NCBI RefSeq assembly: GCF_029813775.1
Contig: NZ_JARVKW010000006.1
Location: 62,001-126,000 of the forward strand
DNA length: 64,000 nt
Direction: 5' to 3'
Source: Streptomyces sp. DH24
Lineage (GTDB): Bacteria; Actinomycetota; Actinomycetes; Streptomycetales; Streptomycetaceae
The notes under the pieces were generated by a model. That model saw only the letters and a program-made list of their open reading frames with translations. It was not told the DNA's origin and did not search any database. The position numbers and the translations under genes are program-made. This document shows, piece by piece, positions 51,759-60,438 of the stretch (the first letter of the stretch is position 1; each line of letters starts with the position of its first letter).

Positions 51759-53117
51759 CTAGCCGCAGTACTGCGCGGCCTTGCCGATCGACCGGTACAT
51801 GCAGTCCGCGTTCTCCAGCAGTTGGAGCACCGCGTCGCGGTTGCGGGACGTCTCCCGCTCGATCACCTCGTCGGGCGGGTAGAAACCACCTCCGGAGCTC
51901 GACCCCGGATACATCTCGAAGGTGTAGCCGAAGATCTTCTGGCTGCCCCACAGCCAGTCGTCGATCGACCCGTCGGTGATGTACAGGTCGCTGGACTGCT
52001 CCGCCGTGTAGCCGTTGCTGGCGCCCATCTTCTGACCGACCGCCGCGAAGGCGTTCCGGTCGTCCGCCGTCATGCCGGTCGTCGTGTCGGCGTAGGTGTA
52101 GCCGAACGGCCACAGCACCAGCTCGCTGTACGTGTGGAAGTCGATCCCGGCCGTGATCTGCTGCTTGCCGCCGACGACCCGGCTGCGCACGAAGTCGGCG
52201 ACCACCTTCACCTCGGGCGCCGACTCGGCCGACGGACCGCGGTACGTGTCCGAGGACGGCGAGCCCGAGGAGCCGCCGCAGCAGCCCCAGCGGTAGTTCC
52301 AGTTCCGGTTGAGGTCCGTACCGACGTACGAGGAGCCGGAGTTGGGCTGGCGGTTCTTGCGCCACGAGCGGTAGGAGCCGGACGCGATGTCGTACTCGCC
52401 GCCGTCCGGGTTGAGGTCCGGGACGATCCAGATCTCGCGGTTGTTCACCATGTTGGTGACGCGCGAGTCGCTGCCGTAGCCGGCGCCCAGTTCGCGGATC
52501 AGGTACAGCGCCATCTCCACGGTGAGGTGCTCGCGGGCGTGCTGGTGGTGCGTGAACAGCACCTCCGGCTCGCTCTCGTCGGCCGTGACGTTGTCGCTGA
52601 TCTTGACGGCGACGATGTCGCGGCCCTGGTACGACTTGCCGATGACGCGCTTGCTCATGATGCGCGGGTAGGCGGCGAGCCGCTGGTCTATCTCCGCGTT
52701 CATCTCGGCGTAGTTGTGGTAGCGCGAGTCGGCGGACGGGAAGTCGTAGAGGCGTATCCCGTCCGCCGGCGAGGAGCGGTCGGGGGCGGCGCCGAGCGGC
52801 TGGACCTCGTAGCCCTGCTTGCGCAACTGCTTGATCTGGGCCGCGCGTCCGGAGACCACGACGGTCTCCTCGTCGGCCTCGTCCACCGTGACGCCCGCGG
52901 CGGCGATGGCGGTCCGCATGGCCGGGGTGCTGTGGTGGACGTGGATCTCGTACTGGCGGACGTCGTCGGCCGACGGGGCCGTTCGGCGGGCGCTGTCGGC
53001 GTCGGCGTCCGATGCCGTCGCCGAGATGGGTGCCGCGAGGGCGAGGGCGAGCAGGGCGGCGAGGGCGGCGGTTCGTCTGCCGCCGCGGATGCCTGAGTCT
53101 CGGATGCGGAGTCGCAT
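51759..53117 (-). CDS. Secreted M14 zinc carboxypeptidase
   Basis: This 452-residue exported enzyme has a signal peptide ([20 protein letters not shown], hydrophobic core to ISATA), an inhibitory pro-region (~45-130) and a carboxypeptidase-T-like domain. Zinc ligands lie in [12 protein letters not shown] (HxxE), and the second histidine in [28 protein letters not shown] and the C-terminal [20 protein letters not shown] supply the substrate Arg/Tyr and catalytic Glu. CPT-type enzymes trim hydrophobic or basic C-terminal residues. The start at ATG 53117 follows AAGGAGACTTC. It fits the secreted protein-degrading lifestyle. Confidence 0.92.
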   Translation of the reverse strand: MRLRIRDSGIRGGRRTAALAALLALALAAPISATASDADADSARRTAPSADDVRQYEIHVHHSTPAMRTAIAAAGVTVDEADEETVVVSGRAAQIKQLRKQGYEVQPLGAAPDRSSPADGIRLYDFPSADSRYHNYAEMNAEIDQRLAAYPRIMSKRVIGKSYQGRDIVAVKISDNVTADESEPEVLFTHHQHAREHLTVEMALYLIRELGAGYGSDSRVTNMVNNREIWIVPDLNPDGGEYDIASGSYRSWRKNRQPNSGSSYVGTDLNRNWNYRWGCCGGSSGSPSSDTYRGPSAESAPEVKVVADFVRSRVVGGKQQITAGIDFHTYSELVLWPFGYTYADTTTGMTADDRNAFAAVGQKMGASNGYTAEQSSDLYITDGSIDDWLWGSQKIFGYTFEMYPGSSSGGGFYPPDEVIERETSRNRDAVLQLLENADCMYRSIGKAAQYCG

Positions 53118-53619
53118 GAAGTCTCCTTGGTTCTCCAGGGATTCCGGGGTCACCGGAAGTGGGGAGTGGAGCAGGGGGGTGGTTCAGCGACGTGCGGGTG
53201 GGGCGCCCGGTGTGCGGGCTGCCGCTCATCGTTCAGGTCGTGGCATGCGCAGGTCAATAGAGAACCGGGGGCGAATGACGTGAACCGACCGCAAATCGGC
53301 CGCGCAGTGTACGCATGCCGGTCACGCGAGGGGACTTGACGCGCGAAATGCACTCGTGTGTGTGACAAGTGCGTGCATATATGTACGTCCCGGGAGACAG
53401 TGAGGGTCCCTCACGCGGGGGACCCGGACGCTCCGGCTCCCTACCGGCGTTCCGGGCCGGCACGTGCGGGCCGGACGGCTGCGGTCGGCGACAGCCGTAC
53501 GAGCCGCGCGTGCCGCCCGCGTCACAGGCGCCGCCGACCGAGCCGGTCGTACGCGCATCGCGTGAAGATCCCCGCAGGCCCTCTTGCCCCACCGGCATCG
53601 ATGGGCTTACTTGACCTGC
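53118..53619. other. Gene-free spacer with a possible promoter
   Basis: The 502-bp gap separates two divergent genes. A relatively A/T-rich part (53270-53400) contains GCACT/AGTGC inverted arms at 53350-53372 and TATATGTA nearby, a likely promoter region. The downstream part (53400-53610) is GC-rich, with only short frames of poor codon use. Nothing else is seen. Confidence 0.4.
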
Positions 53620-54954
53620 ATGGCGGACACCACGGGAAACACCAGCAAGGCCGCGGCCGGCGGCGCGCCGGACTCCGGCCCCCGCAAGTCGAGCTGGCGC
53701 TACATCGGCCCCGGCATCGTCGTCGCCGCGACCGGCGTGGGCGCCGGCGACCTCGTCGCCACCCTCATCGCGGGCAGCAACTTCGGCTACACGCTCCTGT
53801 GGGCCGCGGTCCTCGGCTGCCTCGTCAAGATCTCCCTCGCGGAGGCGGCGGGCCGCTGGCACCTGTCCACGGGCCGCACCCTCTTCGACGGCTGGGCGAG
53901 CCTCGGCCGCTGGACCACGTACTTCTTCGTCGTCTACGTCGTGATCTGGGGCTTCGTCTACGGCGCGGCGGCGATGTCGTCCAGCGCGCTGCCGCTGCAG
54001 GCCCTGTTCCCCGACGTGATGGACCTCGAATGGTGGGGCGTGGCCTGCGGCCTGGTCGGCCTGGTCTTCGTCTGGTTCAACAAGTACGCGGTCTTCGAGA
54101 AGGTCATGACGGTCCTGGTGGGCGTCATGTTCGTGGTGACGGTGTACCTGGCGATCAGGGTCACGCCGAACCTCGGCGACACCTTCGCCGGCCTGCTCCC
54201 GGTCCTCCCCGACGAGAAGGACTCCGTCCTCAACACCCTCGGCCTGATCGGCGGCGTCGGCGGCACCATCACGCTCGCCGCGTACGGCTACTGGGTCAAC
54301 GCCAAGGGCTGGACCAACACCGGCTGGATGAAGGTCATGCGGCTGGACAACCGGGTCGCGTACATCACGACCGGCGTGTTCGTCGTCGCCATGCTCCTGG
54401 TCGGCGCGGAACTGCTGCACGCCGCCAACGTCTCCCTCGCGAGCGGCGACAAGGGCCTCGTCCAGCTCGGCGACATCCTGGAACGGGAGTACGGCACCGC
54501 CACCGCCACGTTCTTCCTGATCGGCTTCTTCGCCACCTCCTTCACCTCGCTGATCGGCGTCTGGCACGGCGTGAGCCTGATGTTCTCCGACTTCGTGGCC
54601 CGCGAACGGGCGGCCCGCGCGGGCCGCCCCGAGGCGCGCGGCGAGGCGATCGCGTCCGGCGACCGGGAGCGGTCCTGGCCGTTCCGCGCGTACCTGCTGT
54701 GGCTGACCTTCCCGCCGATGGTCCTGCTGTTCCAGGGCCAGCCCTTCCGCCTGGTCATCATCTACGGCGTGCTGGGCGCGGCGTTCATGCCGTTCCTCGC
54801 GCTGACCCTGGTCTGGCTCCTCAACTCCTCCCGCACCCCGCGCGAATGGCGCAGCGGCCCGCTCAGCAACGTGATGCTGGCCGTCGCCGGGCTGCTGTTC
54901 CTGGTGCTGTGCGTCAAGCAGATCTGGGACCAGCCCTGGTCGGAGTTCTTCTAG
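53620..54954 (+). CDS. Nramp-fold transporter lacking canonical metal motifs
   Basis: This 444-residue protein has about 11 membrane helices in the LeuT/Nramp order. The first helix has IGPGIVVAATGVGAGDLVATL where classical Nramp proteins carry DPGN, so the metal-binding Asp and Asn are replaced. The sixth-helix MPH motif is also absent (the equivalent reads AYGYWVNAKGW). It is therefore probably not a Mn/Fe importer; a Mg-type or other cation, or a solute, may be transported. The start at ATG 53620 lacks an obvious ribosome site. The gene stands alone, followed by decayed genes. Confidence 0.82.
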   Translation: MADTTGNTSKAAAGGAPDSGPRKSSWRYIGPGIVVAATGVGAGDLVATLIAGSNFGYTLLWAAVLGCLVKISLAEAAGRWHLSTGRTLFDGWASLGRWTTYFFVVYVVIWGFVYGAAAMSSSALPLQALFPDVMDLEWWGVACGLVGLVFVWFNKYAVFEKVMTVLVGVMFVVTVYLAIRVTPNLGDTFAGLLPVLPDEKDSVLNTLGLIGGVGGTITLAAYGYWVNAKGWTNTGWMKVMRLDNRVAYITTGVFVVAMLLVGAELLHAANVSLASGDKGLVQLGDILEREYGTATATFFLIGFFATSFTSLIGVWHGVSLMFSDFVARERAARAGRPEARGEAIASGDRERSWPFRAYLLWLTFPPMVLLFQGQPFRLVIIYGVLGAAFMPFLALTLVWLLNSSRTPREWRSGPLSNVMLAVAGLLFLVLCVKQIWDQPWSEFF

Positions 54955-54999
54955 ACGTGGTTGGGGCACGCACGTCCCGGCGGCGGGCGGGGGCGCGCT

Positions 55000-55221
55000 C
55001 GCCGTCCGCTCGTCGGCGCCGCCCGACTCCTCCCCGCTGAACTCGCCTCCGTCAGCAGGTCCTTGAGCGTGCCGAGCACGTCGTCACCGGAGACGGCGCC
55101 GCCCGCGCGCCCGGCCGCCGGCGACGAGCGCGGCACGGTCGGTCTCGAAGGCGCCGCCGGTGCGGCGCAGGGCGTCGGCGGGTTCTTCCTCGAAGGGGTC
55201 GCTGTGCTGGTCGACGGGCAT
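55000..55221 (-). pseudogene. Remnant of a sigma-associated membrane protein gene
   Basis: From ATG 55221 one frame gives MPVDQHSDPFEEEPADALRR, then TGGAFETDRAALVAGGRARG. This is the cytoplasmic start of a family of membrane proteins that follow sigma-factor genes in Streptomyces. The expected membrane helix is missing. A second frame continues with VSGDDVLGTLKDLL, and a third with GEFSGEESGGADERTASAPP. An internal deletion plus two frame changes are needed to connect them. Confidence 0.55.
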
Positions 55222-55309
55222 GGCCGACGACCGTTTCCGCGTGGGTGTCGAAGAGGCGTGGACGGGAAGGGACGGACGGGCGAGTTGACCCGCGGGCGTG
55301 GGCGCGGGG

Positions 55310-55440
55310 TCAGGGTCTGGCGTACTCGCCGATCTCCTCGCCGAGCAGCTCCCGCGGCCGGGCGAGCGCACGGACGCACCGGATGCGCACGGCGGCCGAG
55401 CCGGCGTTGAGCGTGTCGGCGGTCCGGGGAGATGTTTCAC
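55310..55440 (-). pseudogene. Remnant of a sigma factor C-terminus (region 4)
   Basis: A frame ending at TGA 55310 reads TADTLNAGSAAVRIRCVRAL, then ARPRELLGEEIGEYARP, resembling the end of an ECF sigma factor region 4.2. Regions 2 and the start of region 4 are absent, and a stop lies just upstream near 55450. It precedes the membrane-protein remnant in the order expected for a sigma factor and its partner. Confidence 0.4.
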
Positions 55441-55603
55441 GGCCGGCTCACAGAGTCCCGCGGGGCGGACCGGAACCATTGACAGAGGTGTGGTGCCCGG
55501 AGAAACTCTCACGACCCAAGCTCGAAGTTTTCTTCACTGTGCGAACAGAGAGCGAAGCAAGCGCCCTCCCCGCCACACCGCCGTGGCAGAAAGTGAGAGC
55601 CCC

Positions 55604-56947
55604 GTGGCCGCCCCGACCGCGTCCCCGCCCGAGCGCACCTTCCGTGCTGTCGGTCCGGTCATCGCCCTGTGCTGGCTCGCCGTGTTCTTCGACGGCATGG
55701 ACGTCAACATCTACGGCGCGACGATGCCGCACCTCCTCGCCGACGAAGGGCTCGGCTTCACGCCCGCACTGGCCGGGACGATCGGCAGCTGGACCACGTT
55801 CGGCATGCTGATCGGCGCCCTGGCCGCCGGCTCGCTCACGGACTGGCTGGGGCGCAAGCCGCTCGTCACCGGCAGCGTCGTGCTGTTCTCGCTGGGCTCG
55901 GCGCTGTGCGCCCTCGCGCCCGGCGCCACCGTGTTCGGCGCGGGCCGGTTCCTGTCCGGGCTCGGGCTCGGCGGGCTCATGCCGGTCGGGCTCGCCATCG
56001 TCGCCGAGTTCGCCCCGCCGCGCCGGGCCGCCCTCGCCACCGGCCTGATGATGACCTCGTACCACGCGGGCGGCATGGCGGCCACCGGCATCGGTCTCGT
56101 CGTCGCCCCCGAGCACGGCTGGCGCTGGGTGTTCTGGGCGGGCGTCCTGCCCGCGCTGATCGCGGTGCCGCTGGTGGTGAAGTGGCTGCCCGAGTCGCCC
56201 GGCGTGCTGTTCGCCAAGGGGCGCGCCGACGAGGCCTACGCCGTCGCCGACCGGTACGGGCTGGAGCGGCCCGGCGAGCGGCAGGCGCCCGAAGCCGGTG
56301 CCAAGGGGCGCATGGCGGCGATCACCGCGCTGTTCGCGCCCGGCACCCGCTGGGCGACGCCGCTGCTGTGGATCGCGTCCTTCGCGGGCCTCCTCCTGGT
56401 CTACGGCGTCTCGACCTGGCTGCCCGAGCTGATGCGCGCCACCGGGTACTCCCTGTCCTCCTCCGTCACCTTCCTCATGATCATCAACGCGGGCGGCATC
56501 GTCGGCATGTTGATCGCCGGCCGCACGGCGGACCGGTTCGGGCCGGTGAAGGTGTCCGCGCTGTGGTTCCTGCTGACCGCCGCCGGGACGTTCCTGCTGA
56601 CGGCGAAGCTCCCGCTCGGCGCCGCCTACGCGGTCGTCTTCGTCACCGGCATCTGGCTGTTCAGCGCCCAGGTGATGGTGTACGCCGCCACAGCCCGCGT
56701 CTACGCGCCGCGCGAGCGGGCCACCGGCCTCGGCTGGGTCACGGGCATCGGCCGGACCGGCGCGGTGGTCGGCCCGACCCTCGGCGGCGCGGTCCTGGCG
56801 GGCGGCGACGCGGGCCTGGGCTTCACGGTGTTCGCCGTGACGGCGGTGCTCGGCGCGGTGGCGATCTCCCTCGTGCCGCTCGCCGGGAACCTGCGGCGCC
56901 GGCGGGCCAAGGGCGCGGCGCCCTCGCTCCTGCCGGCGACGGACTGA
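55604..56947 (+). CDS. MFS transporter, aromatic acid:H+ symporter type
   Basis: This ~447-residue 12-helix major facilitator begins with LCWLAVFFDGMDVNIYGATMP, the FxDGxD signature of the AAHS family (PcaK, BenK). GSLTDWLGRKPLV (loop 2-3 motif) and the second-half GRTADRFGPVKV follow. Likely substrates are hydroxybenzoates or other aromatic acids, but no degradation genes are nearby. The start is uncertain: GTG 55604 follows GTGAGAG, and GTG 55583 is also in frame. Upstream is a decayed sigma operon on the other strand. Confidence 0.87.
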   Translation: MAAPTASPPERTFRAVGPVIALCWLAVFFDGMDVNIYGATMPHLLADEGLGFTPALAGTIGSWTTFGMLIGALAAGSLTDWLGRKPLVTGSVVLFSLGSALCALAPGATVFGAGRFLSGLGLGGLMPVGLAIVAEFAPPRRAALATGLMMTSYHAGGMAATGIGLVVAPEHGWRWVFWAGVLPALIAVPLVVKWLPESPGVLFAKGRADEAYAVADRYGLERPGERQAPEAGAKGRMAAITALFAPGTRWATPLLWIASFAGLLLVYGVSTWLPELMRATGYSLSSSVTFLMIINAGGIVGMLIAGRTADRFGPVKVSALWFLLTAAGTFLLTAKLPLGAAYAVVFVTGIWLFSAQVMVYAATARVYAPRERATGLGWVTGIGRTGAVVGPTLGGAVLAGGDAGLGFTVFAVTAVLGAVAISLVPLAGNLRRRRAKGAAPSLLPATD

Positions 56948-56982
56948 GCCGGCGGAGCTGACGCCGGACGCCGGACGCCGGA

Positions 56983-57026
56983 CGGGCAGGGGCGGCCACC
57001 GCGGTGCGCGGGGCCGGCCCTGCCCG
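56983..57026. terminator. Bidirectional hairpin between the MFS and chitinase genes
   Basis: CGGGCAGGG at 56983-56991 pairs with CCCTGCCCG at 57018-57026, enclosing further GC pairing, between convergent genes. Just before it, GACGCCG is repeated three times in tandem (56960-56981). Confidence 0.7.
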
Positions 57027-57048
57027 TCGCTCGTTCAGTCCGCCGCCG

Positions 57049-58749
57049 CTACGGCAGCGCGTGCACGTGCGGTCCGACCGCGTTGGACCACGCGTTGCCC
57101 GCCGTGGCGTCCCAGTTGGTCGACCACGTCATCGCGCCCCGCAGGTCGGGGTACGTCTTCGACGGCTTGAAGGAGCCGCAGTTGGTGCCCTTGGTCAGGC
57201 AGTCGAGGGCGGCGTTCACCACGGACGGCGCGACGTATCCGCTGCCCGCGCCGCGCGTGGACGCCGGAACGCCGAGGCCCACCTGGGACGGGGCGAGGCC
57301 GCCCTCCAGCTGGATGCAGGCCAGGGCCGTCAGGAAGTCGACCGAGCCCTGGCTGTAGACCTTGCCGTCACAGCCCAGCATCGAACCGCTGTTGTAGTAC
57401 TGCATGTTGACGACCGTGAGGATGTCCTTCACGTTCAAGGCCGTCTGGAAGTAGGAGTTCGACGTCGACTGCATGTCGATGGTCTGCGGCGCCATCGTGA
57501 GGATCATCGACGGCCCCGCCTTCGCCGACAGCGCCCGCAGCGCCTGCGTCATGTACGTCGCGTTGAGGCCGTTCTCCAGGTCGATGTCGACGCCGTCGAA
57601 GCCGTACGTCTGCATCAGCGTGTGGACGGAGTTCGCGAAGTTCGTCGCCGACGCCGAGTCGTTCACCGTGACGGTGCCCTTCTCCCCGCCGATCGAGATG
57701 ATGACCTTCTTGCCGGCCGCCTGCTTGGTCCTGATGTCGGCCTTGAACTGGTCGACGGTGTAGCCGCCGAGCCCGGCCGAGTCCAGGTTGAAGGTGACGG
57801 CGCCCGGCGTGGAGGTCGCGTCCGCGAAGGACACCGCGATGATGTCGTAGTGGTTCGGCACGTCGGTGATCTTCTGGACCGCCGCCCCGTTGTTGAAGTT
57901 CTGCCAGTAGCCCGTCACCACGTGCTTCGGGAGCGTGGTGCCGCCGCCGTCCTGCCGGGGCTTCGTACGGGCCGTCACCGCCGCCGACCTCGCCGACTCG
58001 CCCGCCGCGTTGCTCGCGGTCACCTGGAAGCTGTACGACGTGTCCGCCGCGAGGCCCGTCACGGTCGCGGAGGTGCCGCCGACCGCCGTGACCTTCGTGC
58101 CGTCCCGGTAGACCGTGTAACCCGTGGCGCCCGAGACCGTGTTCCAGGCCAGCGAGACCGACGAGGACGTCGTCGACGGGGCGGTCAGGCCGGCCGGCGC
58201 GCTCGGCACGACCGGGTCCGGGTCGGTGCCGCCGCCCCCGTCCGGGCCGAACACCGAGACGTCGTCCACGTAGTACGCGGCCTGCCCGTACCAGCCGTGC
58301 GTGTAGAGCGTCACCGACGTCGTCGCCGAGCCGGTCGTGAAGCGGGTGGTCAGCTGCTTCCAGGCCGACGAGTCCGGCGTCCAGGTCGACACGTCGGTGG
58401 TGCCCGTCCCCGTGACGCCCAGGTAGGCGTACCCGCCCTGCACCCAGGCGCTCAGCGAGTACGTCGAGTTGGGCCGGACCGCGACCGTCTGGCTGCACCG
58501 GGCGTTGTCCTGCGCGGCCGGCGTGGCCTTCAGCGCGGTCGTGCCGCCGTGCACCGGGGAGGAGACGGTCGTGCCGCTGTTCGCGGAGCAGGTCCAGTTG
58601 CTGAGGCCGGACTCGAAACCGGCGTTCTTGGTGTTGTTGACGTCCGCGGCGGACGCCTGGCCGGTTCCGGCGAACGAGAGGGCGAGGGCGGCGAGCGCGG
58701 TCGCCGCCCACAGCCGTCGGCGTCCGGGCATGCCTGGTGCGCGGTCCAC
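57049..58749 (-). CDS. Secreted GH18 chitinase with carbohydrate-binding and FnIII domains
   Basis: This 566-residue secreted enzyme hydrolyses chitin. Order: a signal peptide (RRRLWAATALAALALSFAG to GQASA), a ~130-residue jelly-roll binding module (NAGFESGLSNWTCSANSG; CBM-like), and a Gly/Pro linker. A fibronectin III domain follows (PSAPAGLTAPSTTSSSVSLA), then the GH18 barrel with the catalytic DGVDIDLE at 385-392 (acid E392) and QYYNSG. The start GTG 58749 follows GGAGG; MPGRRR at 58731 is the alternative. Two 12-bp repeats upstream resemble Streptomyces chitinase operators, so induction by chitin and control by DasR or a chitinase two-component system are likely. Confidence 0.95.
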   Translation of the reverse strand: MDRAPGMPGRRRLWAATALAALALSFAGTGQASAADVNNTKNAGFESGLSNWTCSANSGTTVSSPVHGGTTALKATPAAQDNARCSQTVAVRPNSTYSLSAWVQGGYAYLGVTGTGTTDVSTWTPDSSAWKQLTTRFTTGSATTSVTLYTHGWYGQAAYYVDDVSVFGPDGGGGTDPDPVVPSAPAGLTAPSTTSSSVSLAWNTVSGATGYTVYRDGTKVTAVGGTSATVTGLAADTSYSFQVTASNAAGESARSAAVTARTKPRQDGGGTTLPKHVVTGYWQNFNNGAAVQKITDVPNHYDIIAVSFADATSTPGAVTFNLDSAGLGGYTVDQFKADIRTKQAAGKKVIISIGGEKGTVTVNDSASATNFANSVHTLMQTYGFDGVDIDLENGLNATYMTQALRALSAKAGPSMILTMAPQTIDMQSTSNSYFQTALNVKDILTVVNMQYYNSGSMLGCDGKVYSQGSVDFLTALACIQLEGGLAPSQVGLGVPASTRGAGSGYVAPSVVNAALDCLTKGTNCGSFKPSKTYPDLRGAMTWSTNWDATAGNAWSNAVGPHVHALP

Positions 58750-58834
58750 TGGGGCCTCCGGTGGGGGAGAAGGGAGGAGAAGGAGGGGTGGTGCGAAGGG
58801 AGGGCTGACGGTGGCCACCGCTGGAGGTACAAGT

Positions 58835-58872
58835 TGGTCCAGACCAATTGAACTGTCAAGAGGTCCAGACCA
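58835..58872 (-). promoter_or_regulatory. Chitinase promoter with paired 12-bp repeats (DasR-like sites)
   Basis: TGGTCCAGACCA (58835-58846) and AGGTCCAGACCA (58861-58872), 26 bp apart, match the 12-bp direct repeats of Streptomyces chitinase promoters and the core of DasR sites (TGGTCTAGACCA). On the gene strand TTGACA lies between the two copies, a consensus -35 element. The nearer copy then falls in the -35 to -10 spacer. Confidence 0.85.
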
Positions 58873-58959
58873 AATAGCAGGTCAACCCGCCCGGAACCGC
58901 GGGGCCTTGAGCGCCGTGCGGCCCCCGGAAGGACCACCGCAGGGGGCGCCCCGCGGCTC

Positions 58960-59403
58960 TCAGTCCCGCCCCTCCCACCACGCGTCCAGCAGCATCCCCA
59001 CCGCGCACCCCGCCAGCAGCACCGCCGTCGACATCCAGAACGCCAGGGTCGCGGGCCCCGCCCGGTCCCAGTGCAGCGACAGCGTCAGTACCTGCGCGGC
59101 GGCCGGCACCGCGCACCCCGCCGCCGCGTGCCGCACCGGCACCTCGCGCCACGGCTCCGGGTGCACCCGCGCCGCCGCCCACGTCGCCAGCACCACACAC
59201 ACCAGGTTCGGCAGATGCACCAGCGCGAGCGCCGCGCCGAACGAGCCGACGCCGCGCGGCCCGACGAAGGTGTCGTACACCGTCGTCATCTGCGCGTACT
59301 CGGTCAGCAGCAGGACGAGCACACCCGCCGCCCAGGCCCGCACCAGGGCCAGTGCCGGGCCGGAGGCCGTCCCGGCCGGCGGGGACGTGCCGTACCGCGA
59401 CAT
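58960..59403 (-). CDS. Four-helix membrane protein of unknown function
   Basis: This 147-residue protein is mostly hydrophobic, with about four membrane helices (AWAAGVLVLLLTEYAQM, LVHLPNLVCVVLATWAA, ending FWMSTAVLLAGCAVGMLLDAW). No family is recognised. Its ATG overlaps by one base the stop of the DUF3592-like gene upstream (TGATG), so it belongs to the same operon: TadE-like protein, lipoprotein, DUF3592-like protein, this gene. Confidence 0.7.
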   Translation of the reverse strand: MSRYGTSPPAGTASGPALALVRAWAAGVLVLLLTEYAQMTTVYDTFVGPRGVGSFGAALALVHLPNLVCVVLATWAAARVHPEPWREVPVRHAAAGCAVPAAAQVLTLSLHWDRAGPATLAFWMSTAVLLAGCAVGMLLDAWWEGRD

Positions 59404-59834
59404 CAGGAGCCTCCGATGATCTCGTAGCAGAGCAGGGTCGCGAAGCCCAGCGCCGCCATGCCGCAGCCGGCGGTCAGCACCAGGGCCAGGAGCACCGGGG
59501 ACCAGCTGCCGCGGCCCGCGACGGTCGCCGTGCCCCGCGGGTCGCGTGGGTCGTAGGCGACGGTGACCGGCGTGCCCTCCGTCATCGACCAGGCCGCCAG
59601 GTCCTCGAACTCGACGCGCTCCCCGCCGGCCGTGTGGAAGGCGAAGAAGTGCCGCTTGGCGTCGGAGCGCTGGTACGGCTCGGTCTCCACGCGGACGCAC
59701 TCGCCGCCCGCCCGCGCCCCCCGCCGCAGCACCCGCGCCACCGTCGCCAGCCGCCGCGCGTACTTCGCGGACAGCGCGCCGAACAACGCGGCAAGCAGCG
59801 CGAGGACGACGTGACCGGCGCCCGGCACCTCCAC
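59403..59834 (-). CDS. DUF3592-like membrane protein
   Basis: This 143-residue protein has an N-terminal membrane helix (GHVVLALLAALFGALSAKY) and a soluble beta domain with GTPVTVAYDPRDPRGTATVAG, the DUF3592 hallmark YDPxDP. A C-terminal helix follows (LLALVLTAGCGMAALGFATLL). The family's function is unknown. It starts at GTG 59834, with GGAGGTG upstream, three bases after the lipoprotein stop. Translationally coupled to the next gene. Confidence 0.77.
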   Translation of the reverse strand: MEVPGAGHVVLALLAALFGALSAKYARRLATVARVLRRGARAGGECVRVETEPYQRSDAKRHFFAFHTAGGERVEFEDLAAWSMTEGTPVTVAYDPRDPRGTATVAGRGSWSPVLLALVLTAGCGMAALGFATLLCYEIIGGS

Positions 59835-59836
59835 GG

Positions 59837-60418
59837 CTAGCGCACCTCCACCGACTCGACGATCCTCTCCAGGTCCCCGTCGGACAGCTCGCCCCGGGCC
59901 GCGTCGACACGCACCGCGAACGCCGTGTCCGAGGAGTCCAGGCCGGTGAGGATCACGCCCTCGACGGGCGTGCCCCTGGGCGGTCCGCCGTCCTCGCCGG
60001 TCGCCTTGAAGGTGAAGTCGATCCGCCTGGCCTCGTCCGTACCGGCCAGCTCGACCTCCCGCTGTCCCTCGACGCGGGCGCCCATCTGGATGCCCGCCTC
60101 GGCCGCGATGGCCGCCTGCTCGGCCGAGTTCGCCTGCGTGAAGCCGAGTTGCACGGTGATCACCGACACCGTCCGGCCGCCCTCCGCGCGCCCGGCCGCC
60201 GCCGCATTGTGCCTGCCGCGCTCGGCCGCGCTCCACTCGTCGTAGCCCTTGGGGTACGCCACGGAGACGCCCTTCGTCTCCAGCGTTCCCCAGCCGTCGG
60301 GCACGGAGCCGGAACCGGAGCCGGGCTGCGAGTTTCCGCAGCCGGCGAGGCCCGCGCAGCAGGCGAGCGAGAGAGCGGACAGCAGGCCTGCGGCCACATG
60401 CGTACGGCGCGTCTTCAT
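59837..60418 (-). CDS. Lipoprotein of unknown function
   Basis: This 193-residue exported protein has a lipoprotein signal peptide ending in LAGC and a Gly/Ser-rich spacer. A domain from about residue 40 follows (PDGWGTLETKGVSVAYPKGY, EWSAAERGRHNAAAAGRAEG, then a beta-rich part with RRIDFTFKATGEDGGPPRGT). It resembles Streptomyces PsbP/LpqN-like lipoproteins in outline only. ATG 60418 follows AAGGAG. It lies 20 bp downstream of the TadE-like gene and may assist export or assembly of that protein. Confidence 0.75.
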   Translation of the reverse strand: MKTRRTHVAAGLLSALSLACCAGLAGCGNSQPGSGSGSVPDGWGTLETKGVSVAYPKGYDEWSAAERGRHNAAAAGRAEGGRTVSVITVQLGFTQANSAEQAAIAAEAGIQMGARVEGQREVELAGTDEARRIDFTFKATGEDGGPPRGTPVEGVILTGLDSSDTAFAVRVDAARGELSDGDLERIVESVEVR

Positions 60419-60438
60419 CGTGACGGCTCCTTCCCCGA

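Noticed and set aside
53369-53614. 81-residue frame in the spacer before the Nramp-like gene
   Set aside because: Pro/Arg/Gly-rich composition, no ribosome site and no recognisable features.
53254-54969. 571-residue minus-strand frame antisense to the Nramp-like gene
   Set aside because: Composition is shadow-like and the plus-strand membrane helices are unambiguous.
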